Positions 22,719-29,939 of a stretch of DNA of 31,596 nucleotides are shown here, piece by piece. How positions within the stretch are numbered: the stretch's first letter is position 1; each line of letters opens with the position of its first letter. The position numbers and the translations under genes are program-made. Where the stretch lies: assembly GCF_042679605.1 (NCBI RefSeq), contig NZ_JBHTMU010000045.1, positions 1 to 31,596 on the forward strand, written 5' to 3'. This DNA comes from Litorisediminicola beolgyonensis (GTDB lineage Bacteria > Pseudomonadota > Alphaproteobacteria > Rhodobacterales > Rhodobacteraceae). The notes beneath the pieces were generated by a model. It had not been told where the DNA came from. It worked only from the letters and a program-made list of their open reading frames with translations, and searched no databases.

Positions 22719-22978
22719 CGTGCGCGGTGTTTGCGTGCGATGGAACGGGACGCGTCTCGAGACGCCGATGCCGTAGTGAATTGTCGGGCGCGCCGTGCCG
22801 TCTCGGACCCGCGTTCCGTCGCGGCTCGTGCCTTCCTGCAGAAGTGTCCAAGAGCGGACCCGGACGCTTATCGACCTCCCCGGAGCCTGACGGTTCCCTC
22901 AGCACAACCTGGTCTACAGCTGGCGTGAGCCGGTCCGAGCGCAACCAGAGGCCAAGCGGGCAGGGGGCCTTTTCGCCG
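22719..22978. other. Non-coding stretch between rpoC and the MarR-type gene
   Basis: Together with the terminator this makes a 315-base gap between genes on opposite strands that converge here. I see no gene, and no clear terminator for the minus-strand gene ending at 22979. Confidence 0.5.
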
Positions 22979-23476
22979 TCAGTAGATGTAGCGGATCTGG
23001 TCGGTCCAGTAGCGCTCCATCCGTTTCAGCGCATGGGTGATGTCTTCGAGGCCCGTCTCACCCAGAACGCCCCGGCTTTGGAGGCCGTCGGCGTGGCGGG
23101 CGAAGAGCCCCTCCACCAGGTCGCGGATCTCGCGGCCGCGCGTCGTCAGGCGCACGCGCACCGATCTGCGGTCGATCTCGCAGCGCTGGTGATGCATGAA
23201 GCCGGTTTCGACCAGTTTCTTCAGATTGTAGCTGACATTCGAGCCCTGGTAGTAGCCACGCGTTTTCAACTCGCCCGCCGTGACCTCGTTATCGCCGATA
23301 TTGAAGAGCAGAAGCGCCTGCACGGCGTTGATCTCAAGCACGCCGACCCGTTCGAACTCGTCCTTGATCACGTCGAGGAGCAGCCGGTGAAGCCGCTCGA
23401 CCAGCGCCAAAGCCTCCAGATAATCGTTCATGAAGCCCGAGCGGGCGTCCTGCTCAAGCGCCGAATGTATGCTCAT
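22979..23476 (-). CDS. MarR-family winged-helix transcriptional regulator (LdtR-like)
   Basis: The product is 165 residues from ATG 23476, which has GGAGAG four bases upstream; two earlier ATG codons lack such a site. The recognition helix-turn-helix lies at about 64-92 (EVTAGELKTRGYYQGSNVSY, then NLKKLVETGF) and the wing at about 96-113 (HQRCEIDRRSVRVRLTTRG). Helical N- and C-terminal parts should form the dimer interface. The YYQGSNVSYNLKKL block resembles the LdtR-like MarR group of alphaproteobacteria, which in some species controls cell-envelope genes; this placement is from memory. It lies downstream of sdhE on the same strand with a 96-base gap that contains an inverted repeat, possibly its own operator. 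Confidence 0.85.
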   Translation of the reverse strand: MSIHSALEQDARSGFMNDYLEALALVERLHRLLLDVIKDEFERVGVLEINAVQALLLFNIGDNEVTAGELKTRGYYQGSNVSYNLKKLVETGFMHHQRCEIDRRSVRVRLTTRGREIRDLVEGLFARHADGLQSRGVLGETGLEDITHALKRMERYWTDQIRYIY

Positions 23477-23572
23477 CGCTCTCTCCGCCATTTCCGCGTT
23501 GTGTGGAGGAGAGGGTTCACAGCAAATGACCAATATTCAGTTAAATGCGGTCATAGATGCTTCAAATGCGCT

Positions 23573-23845
23573 CTATTTCTCGGTCGCATCCGCGATTTCG
23601 GCGATCATCCGCGCGTGGTCGGGCGGTGCCTCGGCCTGGCCGGTGATCCACTGGTAGAGGTCCTGGTCGTTCTCGGTCAGAAGCGCGTCGTAGCGGTCGA
23701 GCGCGTCGGTATCCATCGCGGCGAGCCGCAGCGAGGCGAAGCGCATGAGGATCAGGTCCATCTCCTTGGTCCCGCGCCGCATCGACCGCATGGTCAGCCG
23801 CTTGATCCGCGCCTCGCGTGGCTCTTGGCCGGTCTTTTCCTTCAC
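23573..23845 (-). CDS. sdhE: FAD assembly factor SdhE (succinate dehydrogenase assembly factor 2)
   Basis: The product is 90 residues, typical for SdhE. It contains the hallmark Arg24-Gly-x-x-Glu28 motif in RSMRRGTKEMDLILMRFA, required for covalent attachment of FAD to the flavoprotein subunit of succinate dehydrogenase, followed by the helical core (LDRYDALLTENDQDLYQWIT). The start is GTG 23845, whose last two bases and the next A form the TGA stop of the XRE gene (GTGA overlap). AAGGAGAG lies a few bases upstream. The longer frame reaching 24367 overlaps the XRE gene and is not coding. It acts in the cytoplasm before assembly of complex II. Confidence 0.9.
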   Translation of the reverse strand: MKEKTGQEPREARIKRLTMRSMRRGTKEMDLILMRFASLRLAAMDTDALDRYDALLTENDQDLYQWITGQAEAPPDHARMIAEIADATEK

Positions 23846-24237
23846 GCGCCGCTCTCCTTGGACTGCGGCAGGGTCTTGCGCAGACGCTTCTCGAGCTGGC
23901 CGGCCTTTTCGGCCATGCGGTGCAGATCGACCTGCAGCGCCCTGAGATCGGCCAGAAGCGAGGCCGCGTCCTGTCCCTCGATCACCATGTCCACGGGGGC
24001 CGACAGGCCTTCGCCTTCTCCGGTCAAGAGCCAGACCATCGAGACGTTCAGGAGACCCGCCATCATCTGGAGCCGGTTCGCCCGGGGTTCCGACGCGTCG
24101 TCCTCCCAGCCCTGGAGCGTCTTGACCCTCACGCCCAGCCGTTTGGCCAATGTCTCCTGGCTCATTCCGGCGGCCTCGCGGGCTGCCACCACGCGATCCC
24201 CGAATGTCGCCGCGTCCGGTCCATACCAGTCGGTCAT
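23842..24237 (-). CDS. XRE-family helix-turn-helix regulator with C-terminal coiled coil
   Basis: The product is 131 residues from ATG 24237, preceded by GGAAGGAGA. The Cro/C1-type HTH spans about 12-70: FGDRVVAAREAAGMSQETLA, then KRLGVRVKTLQGWEDD and LLNVSMVWLLTGEG, a classic ending for this domain. Residues 92-122 have a heptad-like pattern (LLADLRALQVDLHRMAEKAG) suggesting a short coiled coil for dimerisation. The gene overlaps sdhE by 4 bases, so the regulator and SdhE are translationally coupled. It is divergent from the aminotransferase gene with 90 bases between start codons, so it might regulate either or both. Target genes are not known. Confidence 0.88.
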   Translation of the reverse strand: MTDWYGPDAATFGDRVVAAREAAGMSQETLAKRLGVRVKTLQGWEDDASEPRANRLQMMAGLLNVSMVWLLTGEGEGLSAPVDMVIEGQDAASLLADLRALQVDLHRMAEKAGQLEKRLRKTLPQSKESGA

Positions 24238-24327
24238 CTCGTCTCCTTCCCTTGCGCCGCCGCTTGCAGCCAAGCGGTTGCGACCCTAAGACAGACGTCG
24301 CGTCACATACAAGGTCGGCGGCTCCGC

Positions 24328-25530
24328 ATGTCTTTTCTCTCAGAAAGCCTAGCGCGCGTGCGCACATCGCCCACAGTCGCGGTGACCCAATTGGCCGCGG
24401 AACTCAAGCGGCAAGGCCGCGACATCGTGGCGCTCGGTGCGGGCGAGCCCGATTTCGACACGCCCGAGCACATCCGCAAAGCCGCGATCGCGGCCATCGA
24501 GGCGGGCAAGACCCGCTACACCGCGCCGGACGGGATCGCCGAGTTGAAAGAGGCGATCTGCGCGAAATTCGCGCGCGACAACAGCCTGTCTTACGAGCCC
24601 TCTGAGATCAGCGTCTCGACCGGGGGCAAGCAGGTTCTCTTCAACACGCTGATGGCCACGCTCAACCCGGGAGACGAGGTGATCGTCCCGGCGCCCTACT
24701 GGGTGAGCTATCCCGACATGGTGCGGCTCTGCGGCGGCGAGCCGGTCATCGTCGAGACGCGCGCCGATCAGGGCTTCCGGCTGACGCCCGAGGCGCTCGA
24801 GGCGGCGATCACCGAGCGCACGAAGTGGCTCATTTTCAACGCGCCCTCGAACCCGACGGGGGCAGGCTACTCGCGCGAGGCCCTGTCGGAGCTGACCGAG
24901 GTCCTGCTGCGTCATCCCCATGTCTGGGTCCTGTCGGACGACATCTACGAGCATCTCGCCTATGACGGCTATACCTTCTGCACGCCCGCCGAGGTCGAGC
25001 CGCGTCTGCGCGATAGGGTGCTGACGGTCAACGGCGTCTCCAAGGCCTATGCGATGACGGGATGGCGGATCGGCTATGCCGGTGGGCCCGCGCATCTGAT
25101 CGCCGCGATGCGGAAGATCCAGTCTCAATCGACGACCAACCCGTGCTCGATCAGCCAATGGGCGGCGGTCGAGGCGCTGAACGGACCGCAGGAATTCCTG
25201 GAGGAGTGGCGCGTGGTTTTCCAGCGCCGCCGCGACCTCGTGGTCTCGCGGCTGAACGACATTCCCGGGATCGAGTGCCCGGTGCCGGACGGTGCCTTCT
25301 ACGTCTTTCCGTCGATCAGGGGCTGTCTCGGACGGCGGACGGGGGAGGGGGCTCTTCTCGAGACCTGCGAGGATTTCGCCACGGCTCTCTTGCAGGAGAC
25401 CGGCGTCGCATTGGTCTTCGGAGCGGCCTTCGGACATCCCGGCCATGTCCGCATCTCAACCGCGACCTCCGAGGCGCAACTCGAAGAGGCATGTGCACGC
25501 ATTGCGCGTTTTCGCGCCGAGCTATCCTGA
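24328..25530 (+). CDS. Class I aminotransferase, aspartate/prephenate aminotransferase type
   Basis: The product is 400 residues. It matches the Ig (Thermus-type) aspartate aminotransferase group throughout: VALGAGEPDFDTPEHIRKAA, TRYTAPDGIAELKEAI, SNPTG (Asn175), SDDIYEHL (Asp204, PLP ring nitrogen) and the Schiff-base Lys239 in GVSKAYAMTGWRIGYAGG, with a substrate-carboxylate Arg expected near HVRIST at the end. Such enzymes in alphaproteobacteria transaminate aspartate and often prephenate, the latter feeding phenylalanine/tyrosine synthesis via arogenate. ATG 24328 gives the standard N-terminus MSFLSESLARVRTSPT. The ribosome binding site is weak (AAGG about 13 bases away). It may be read together with the small gene downstream (86-base gap). 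Confidence 0.92.
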   Translation: MSFLSESLARVRTSPTVAVTQLAAELKRQGRDIVALGAGEPDFDTPEHIRKAAIAAIEAGKTRYTAPDGIAELKEAICAKFARDNSLSYEPSEISVSTGGKQVLFNTLMATLNPGDEVIVPAPYWVSYPDMVRLCGGEPVIVETRADQGFRLTPEALEAAITERTKWLIFNAPSNPTGAGYSREALSELTEVLLRHPHVWVLSDDIYEHLAYDGYTFCTPAEVEPRLRDRVLTVNGVSKAYAMTGWRIGYAGGPAHLIAAMRKIQSQSTTNPCSISQWAAVEALNGPQEFLEEWRVVFQRRRDLVVSRLNDIPGIECPVPDGAFYVFPSIRGCLGRRTGEGALLETCEDFATALLQETGVALVFGAAFGHPGHVRISTATSEAQLEEACARIARFRAELS

Positions 25531-25616
25531 CAAAGATTGGCCCGCAGGGCGCGAACGGGGTACTCTCCCGGCAAGAGCCCGGCATGTGCGACCGGGCCAG
25601 TGTCAACGAGGTTCAA

Positions 25617-26018
25617 ATGAGTGGTTCCATTCCCGAGTATTTTTTTCGCGTCCGAGAGAACGGTGCGATGGTCTTTCGTGTCGATTCCGAGAACCGGCAG
25701 CGCCGCATCGACATGGAGCCGATCGCCGTCCTGAACATCCGCAACGGCGATATCAAGCCGCAGGGCGGGCGCACCCTGACCGAGGCCGATCTGTCGGAGA
25801 TCCGTCGCTGGGCGGCGGAGCGCGGCGCGCTTCTCGAGATGCGGGAGATCGACGACATTCATCGCACCATCGACCACCTGAACCTCACCGCGCATTGGGT
25901 GCAGTCGCGCGCGAGCGACGAGCAGCTCGAGATGGTGACGGATCAGCTTCTCCTCGCGATGCACGATCTGCGCAGCGTTCTTGTGCGCAAGCGGGCGGAG
26001 ATGCTGACAAAGGGCTGA
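25617..26018 (+). CDS. Conserved-looking small protein of unknown function
   Basis: I do not recognise this 133-residue protein. It begins MSGSIPEYFFRVRENGAMVF and has a beta-rich N-terminal half with a repeated FRV theme (RVRENGAMVFRVDSENRQRR, then MEPIAVLNIRNGDIKP). The C-terminal half is helical and amphipathic (LSEIRRWAAERGALLEMREI, then HRTIDHLNLTAHWVQSRA), with no signal peptide or membrane segment. It is therefore probably cytoplasmic. Codon usage matches the neighbours, which supports a real gene. It lies 86 bases downstream of the aminotransferase and converges on the DUF1194 gene 23 bases later. A longer in-frame extension upstream has no ribosome binding site. Confidence 0.75.
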   Translation: MSGSIPEYFFRVRENGAMVFRVDSENRQRRIDMEPIAVLNIRNGDIKPQGGRTLTEADLSEIRRWAAERGALLEMREIDDIHRTIDHLNLTAHWVQSRASDEQLEMVTDQLLLAMHDLRSVLVRKRAEMLTKG

Positions 26019-26041
26019 GGTCGGGCGCTCCGGCGCGGTGA

Positions 26042-26743
26042 TCAGCCCGGCGGGGACGCGCGGCCGCTGTCGCCGACAACCATGCCGCCGATTTCGCGCA
26101 GGAGCTTGCGGGTCATGGCGCGGCGGAAGCCGGGATAGCCTTCCGAGGTCTCGACGAAGGCACCGACCCCGTGTCGCACCTCGTCGGTGAAATAGTCCAC
26201 CACCATCGGATCGGCGCCGAGCACCGCGAGCCCGTTCACGGTCACCCCGTCGAAGGGGAAATGCTTGTAGGCCAGGTCTGGACCGAACCCGTCATTGGTG
26301 ATCCCGTCGCCGGAGAGATCGATAACCCTCCGCGCACAATCCGGGCCGCGCCGCAGGAGACCGGCACCGTAGCCCAAGGCGTACCCCATCGCCGTCGGAA
26401 AGCGCGTCTGGCTGCGCGGCGCCGCGCGCAGCCGGGACACGACGGTCGTGATGTCGGCCAGCGTATCGAGCCGGGTCCAGTCGATCACCAAAGCGTTCTG
26501 GCGCCGCCCCGACCATTCGTAGACGGAGAGCGCCACTCCGCCGCCCCCGGCGAGAAGCGCGCCGGTGACATCGGGATCGAGAAGCGCCTCGGCCAGACCC
26601 TCTTTCTGGAGCACGTATTCAGAAGCATCGACCGAGGACGACACATCGAGCGCCAGCACCAGCGCCAGGCGGCACGGCACCTGCGCCGAGACCGGCGCCG
26701 CCAGCCAGCCTGCCAGCAGAGCGGCGGCCCAGAGCCTTACCAA
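26042..26743 (-). CDS. Secreted DUF1194 (VWA-like) protein
   Basis: The product is about 233 residues with a signal peptide (VRLWAAALLAGWLAAPVSA, about 2-20). The mature protein is a von Willebrand factor A-like domain of the DUF1194 type: LALVLALDVSSSVDASEY carries the metal-ion-dependent adhesion site DxSxS (Asp33, Ser35, Ser37), followed by GVALSVYEWSGRRQNALVID, RRVIDLSGDGITNDG and VTVNGLAVLG. Members are common in Rhodobacterales and Rhizobiales without an assigned role. The start is uncertain: no ATG is available, and the most reasonable is TTG 26743, inside the end of gloA (7-base overlap). Another TTG at 26770 would put a polar tail before the signal peptide. Confidence 0.8.
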   Translation of the reverse strand: MVRLWAAALLAGWLAAPVSAQVPCRLALVLALDVSSSVDASEYVLQKEGLAEALLDPDVTGALLAGGGGVALSVYEWSGRRQNALVIDWTRLDTLADITTVVSRLRAAPRSQTRFPTAMGYALGYGAGLLRRGPDCARRVIDLSGDGITNDGFGPDLAYKHFPFDGVTVNGLAVLGADPMVVDYFTDEVRHGVGAFVETSEGYPGFRRAMTRKLLREIGGMVVGDSGRASPPG

Positions 26744-27171
26744 TGCCCGGTATTCTCCATGCTGGCCCAAGGCTCCTGCGGCTCCTTCGCATCGCCCTGC
26801 TGCAAGAGCTCGATCGAGATGTTGTCGGGCGAGCGCACGAAGGCCATGTGGCCGTCGCGCGGCGGGCGGTTGATCGTCACGCCGTTGTCCATCAGGTGCT
26901 GACAGGTCGCGTAGATGTCCGGCACCGTGTAGGCGAGATGGCCGAAATGGCGGCTGTCCGAGGGCAGCCCTTCATCGCCGTCCCAGTTGTAGGTCAACTC
27001 GACATCGGCCGTGCCGTCGTCCTGATCCGGCGGACACATGAAGACCAGGGTGAACCGGCCCCCTTCATTGTCAGAGCGACGGCGTTCCTTCAGCCCGAGC
27101 AGCTCGTAGAAGGCCATGCTCTTTTCGAGGTCTTTCACCCGAACCATGGTGTGAATGTAGCGAATGCCCAT
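26737..27171 (-). CDS. gloA: Lactoylglutathione lyase (glyoxalase I)
   Basis: The product is 144 residues, one vicinal-oxygen-chelate monomer. The metal ligands are recognisable by position: His7 (YIHTMVRV), Glu58 (VELTYNW), His78 (FGHLAYTV) and Glu121 (ISIELLQ), so it should be the nickel/cobalt-type bacterial enzyme. It converts the hemithioacetal of methylglyoxal and glutathione to S-lactoylglutathione in the cytoplasm. AGAGGAAAG precedes ATG 27171. The C-terminal tail (EPQEPWASMENTGHW) is typical of proteobacterial members. It overlaps the DUF1194 gene, so the two are co-transcribed, though no functional link is evident. Confidence 0.94.
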   Translation of the reverse strand: MGIRYIHTMVRVKDLEKSMAFYELLGLKERRRSDNEGGRFTLVFMCPPDQDDGTADVELTYNWDGDEGLPSDSRHFGHLAYTVPDIYATCQHLMDNGVTINRPPRDGHMAFVRSPDNISIELLQQGDAKEPQEPWASMENTGHW

Positions 27172-27237
27172 GAAACTTTCCTCTCGTCTCCGTTTCCGGG
27201 CGACCTAGCGGAGATGGGCGCTCTGTAAAGCGCCCGC

Positions 27238-28662
27238 TCAGAAGGCCGAGCGCAGACCGATCTGCAAACCGAGGCTCTCGGTGTCGAACCGGCTCACATT
27301 CGAGTCGCTCCGCCGCCCCTCCAAGGTGACCACCGGCACGAAGCCCGCATATCCCACGCGTTCGAACTGCATCTCGAGCGAGAGGGCGACGGAATTGTCC
27401 TCGCGCCCGCCCGGCACGTCCTCGAGGCAGATGATCGCGCCGCAGGAGCCGACAAGGAACACCGGGACGGAATAGTCGTCATAGGTCTCGCGGCTCAGGC
27501 TGAGACCGGCTGCCAGCGAGACACCGGCGACAGGGGCCCCAAGCGCGTAGCGCAGATCGACGCCCATGCCGCGACCGTCATTGCGGTCGTCGTCCCGGTC
27601 GCTGGCACTGAAATTGAGCGCAAGGGTCACGCGGTCGCCATTCTCGCGCGCCATCACCGCGCCTAAGCGCAGCCGGTCGAACGTATCCGTGGGCGCCGCA
27701 TCTTCCGCGCCGTGGCGCAATTCGCGGTTCACCAGTCCAAACAGGGTCCAGCGTGGATCGACCCGGGCCGTGACGCCCAGCGTGCCCCGGGCGAAATCAT
27801 AATCATGGCTGCCGCCATACCACGCCCTCCCCAGGCTCAGGCCGGTGTCGAGAACCGCGCGACCGCCGGGCAGGGCGCGTTTGTGGGAGAGGCCGGTGTC
27901 GATCACCGTAAGCGCGAAGTCCGAGTTCTCGGCGTCGGGCGCATCGTCCTTGGCGCTGTCACTCAGGGCGACGCGGCGCAGGGTCGTGCCGAAGGTCAGG
28001 CGGGTCTGCTGCTCGGAGCTTTCCGACAGGCGCCAGGACCCGCTGAGGCGTCCGCGCATCTCCCAGCCCGAAAGCGCCTGCGCCTCGGCGCTGAGGGTGC
28101 CGTACACCGCGTCGAGCCCGGACACCTCGAAGCTGTCGGTGCTCGCCCCGCCATTGACGTTGGAACTGGGCGTGACCGACAGGTCCAGCGCGAAGCGGAG
28201 CGGATTGACGCGGCGCACAAGGCGGTAATCCTCGATCACGCGGGCCCGGATCTCGTCGGATGGGGCGAGGTCCGTCGCACGGCGCAGCCAGTATTGCGCC
28301 AGCGTGTAGCGGCCCGAGCGGAACGCCGCGCGCGCGGCAAGGTCCGCCGCGCGGAAGCGCAGGGGACGATCCGTGGCCAGCCGAAAGGCGCGACCGGCGC
28401 TCGACAACGCGCGGGGATCGGATTTCAGGGCATCGGCGACACGGGCGTCGAGCGCCCAGACCGAAGGGTCCTCGGGTTGCACCGCGATCAGGCCGCGCGA
28501 CAGCCGGTCCGCGGTCTCGAGATCGCCTGTGACCATGGCCTGCACAGCCGCAGAGCGCGCCTGCGGCACGGTCAGGGACACGGGCTCGGTCTGGGCAAAG
28601 GCAAACGGCGCCGGGCTCGTCAGGAGCGCCAGCGCCGTCGCAAGAAGCAGCGTGCGGGTCAC
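27238..28662 (-). CDS. Slam-like outer-membrane protein (surface lipoprotein assembly modifier, type 11 secretion)
   Basis: The product is 474 residues. After a signal peptide (1-23) comes an Ala-rich helical TPR-like region (about 30-150: GDLETADRLSRGLIAVQPED, ALSSAGRAFRLATDR, YTLAQYWLRRATDLAP). Next is a beta barrel of about 320 residues with alternating strands (LRFALDLSVTPSSNVNGGAS), ending in Phe474, as outer-membrane proteins do. This is the layout of Slam/DUF560 translocons, which flip lipoproteins or secreted proteins across the outer membrane. Two Cys in one loop (SCGAIICLED) may form a disulfide. It starts at GTG 28660-28662, four bases after the stop of a TbpB-like lipoprotein gene, its probable cargo. 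Confidence 0.85.
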   Translation of the reverse strand: MTRTLLLATALALLTSPAPFAFAQTEPVSLTVPQARSAAVQAMVTGDLETADRLSRGLIAVQPEDPSVWALDARVADALKSDPRALSSAGRAFRLATDRPLRFRAADLAARAAFRSGRYTLAQYWLRRATDLAPSDEIRARVIEDYRLVRRVNPLRFALDLSVTPSSNVNGGASTDSFEVSGLDAVYGTLSAEAQALSGWEMRGRLSGSWRLSESSEQQTRLTFGTTLRRVALSDSAKDDAPDAENSDFALTVIDTGLSHKRALPGGRAVLDTGLSLGRAWYGGSHDYDFARGTLGVTARVDPRWTLFGLVNRELRHGAEDAAPTDTFDRLRLGAVMARENGDRVTLALNFSASDRDDDRNDGRGMGVDLRYALGAPVAGVSLAAGLSLSRETYDDYSVPVFLVGSCGAIICLEDVPGGREDNSVALSLEMQFERVGYAGFVPVVTLEGRRSDSNVSRFDTESLGLQIGLRSAF

Positions 28663-28666
28663 GTCA

Positions 28667-29737
28667 TCAATCGGCGCTGAAGTCGGGATTGACCTCGGCG
28701 CAGCGGGCCGCGTTGGCGCCGTCGGTGCCGCATTTCTCCAACGTGAAGACGCCGATCTCTTCCTCGTTGGTGAAGCCGAGGATGTCGTCGCCGCCGTCGA
28801 TCGAGTCGATGGTCAGCGCGCCTGCGATCGCCGCGCCGTCCTCGCCGCCGATGATGCCGGCATATTGGCCGACGCCACCTTCGGTCTGATCGAGCGCTTC
28901 ATAGGCGTCGACGGTCTGGTCGTTGCTGAACTCCATCGTGCCGCCGAAATTGCCCTCGTCGTCGATGCGACCGAGGATCAGCGCGTAGGACGGAAGCGAC
29001 AGGCCGATTTCCACCGCTTCGCGGTCATAGACCGAGCCGTTGATGGCGAGGTCGGCGAAATCGGCGTTCAGGAACACCTTGCCGGTCGTCGTCAGCACCA
29101 CGGTGCCGGGGATGATCTCGTCCGCGGCGTCGATCACGGGCAGAAGCTCGCTATCGGTGCCCTCGATGTTCAGAACGCCCACGTAATTGCCGGTATAGGT
29201 CACGAGGCCCGTGGCGTCGGTGGCCGCGGGCGGATCGTAATCGTCGGTCCGCGTCACGGTCGCGCCACGGAAATACCGATTGAACTGCGCGCCCGAGACG
29301 GCGACGCCCGCGGTGACCGTGCCGCCGTTGTTGTCGGCATCGATATAGCCGCGCACATAGCGGTCGAGCGGGTCGTCCTGGATCGCGAAAGCGAGGAAGC
29401 CGGACTGGTCGAGATCGGTGCGGCGCACATAGACGGTCTCGGCGCCGCCGCCATCGAGCGTCAGGCCTTCGACCACGAGGATCGGGTTGCCGTCATCGTC
29501 GCTGTCGAGGGTGATCTTGTCGACATCCTCGATCGAATAGAAATCGTCGGTGCTGCCCTCGTTGACCAGCGGATCCTCGGGATCGTCGACGGGAACCACC
29601 GGATCCTCCTCGCCGTCCTCTCCGTCATCGGGCTCTTCGGTGGGGTTTTCGCGCCCCAGCGGGTTGTCGCCTTGTCCGCCGCAGGCAGAGAGTATCGAAA
29701 AGCCGAGAAGAACGGCCGCAATCGTCCTGAAATCCAT
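28667..29737 (-). CDS. Surface lipoprotein with TbpB/factor-H-binding-like barrel, likely Slam cargo
   Basis: The product is 356 residues from ATG 29737. The lipoprotein signal peptide has the lipobox LSAC with lipidated Cys19. A strongly acidic, Pro-rich tether follows (about 25-65, PTEEPDDGEDGEEDP). The body is beta-rich, and its C-terminal part (about 180-320) resembles the eight-stranded barrel of transferrin-binding-protein-B-like domains: YTGNYVGVLN, GKVFLNADFADLAINGSVYD, GNFGGTMEF, then GQYAGIIGGEDGAAIAGALT. Two Cys near the end (Cys336, Cys346) may pair. Such barrels are the usual substrates of Slam proteins, and a Slam gene follows four bases later. The ligand is unknown; no TonB receptor gene is present here. 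It should be tethered to the outer surface. Confidence 0.8.
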   Translation of the reverse strand: MDFRTIAAVLLGFSILSACGGQGDNPLGRENPTEEPDDGEDGEEDPVVPVDDPEDPLVNEGSTDDFYSIEDVDKITLDSDDDGNPILVVEGLTLDGGGAETVYVRRTDLDQSGFLAFAIQDDPLDRYVRGYIDADNNGGTVTAGVAVSGAQFNRYFRGATVTRTDDYDPPAATDATGLVTYTGNYVGVLNIEGTDSELLPVIDAADEIIPGTVVLTTTGKVFLNADFADLAINGSVYDREAVEIGLSLPSYALILGRIDDEGNFGGTMEFSNDQTVDAYEALDQTEGGVGQYAGIIGGEDGAAIAGALTIDSIDGGDDILGFTNEEEIGVFTLEKCGTDGANAARCAEVNPDFSAD

Positions 29738-29939
29738 GTATCTGCCCCGAAACCTGTTCGAACTTTTGGCGCGAGACTCCGTTCCGGGGCCGGGCAAGTC
29801 AATTCCACCGAGCCGGAAGTGTTAAAATTTTGCGGAAACTGCGGCGCATTTGCCCACACAGCATCTAGCGGTGCTTTCCCCCGCCCACGGCCATATCTAT
29901 GATCACAGGGCGAATCCCATCGGCAGAGGAGAGGGACTT

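Noticed and set aside
22727..24289. 520-codon plus-strand open frame across the MarR, sdhE and XRE genes
   Set aside because: It is antisense to three recognisable minus-strand genes and its translation is low-complexity. The minus-strand products have clear family motifs.
27216..27235. Inverted repeat GGGCGCT/AGCGCCC between gloA and the Slam gene as a terminator
   Set aside because: A 7-bp stem exists just after the Slam stop on the minus strand, but no T tract follows on either strand, so I do not call it.
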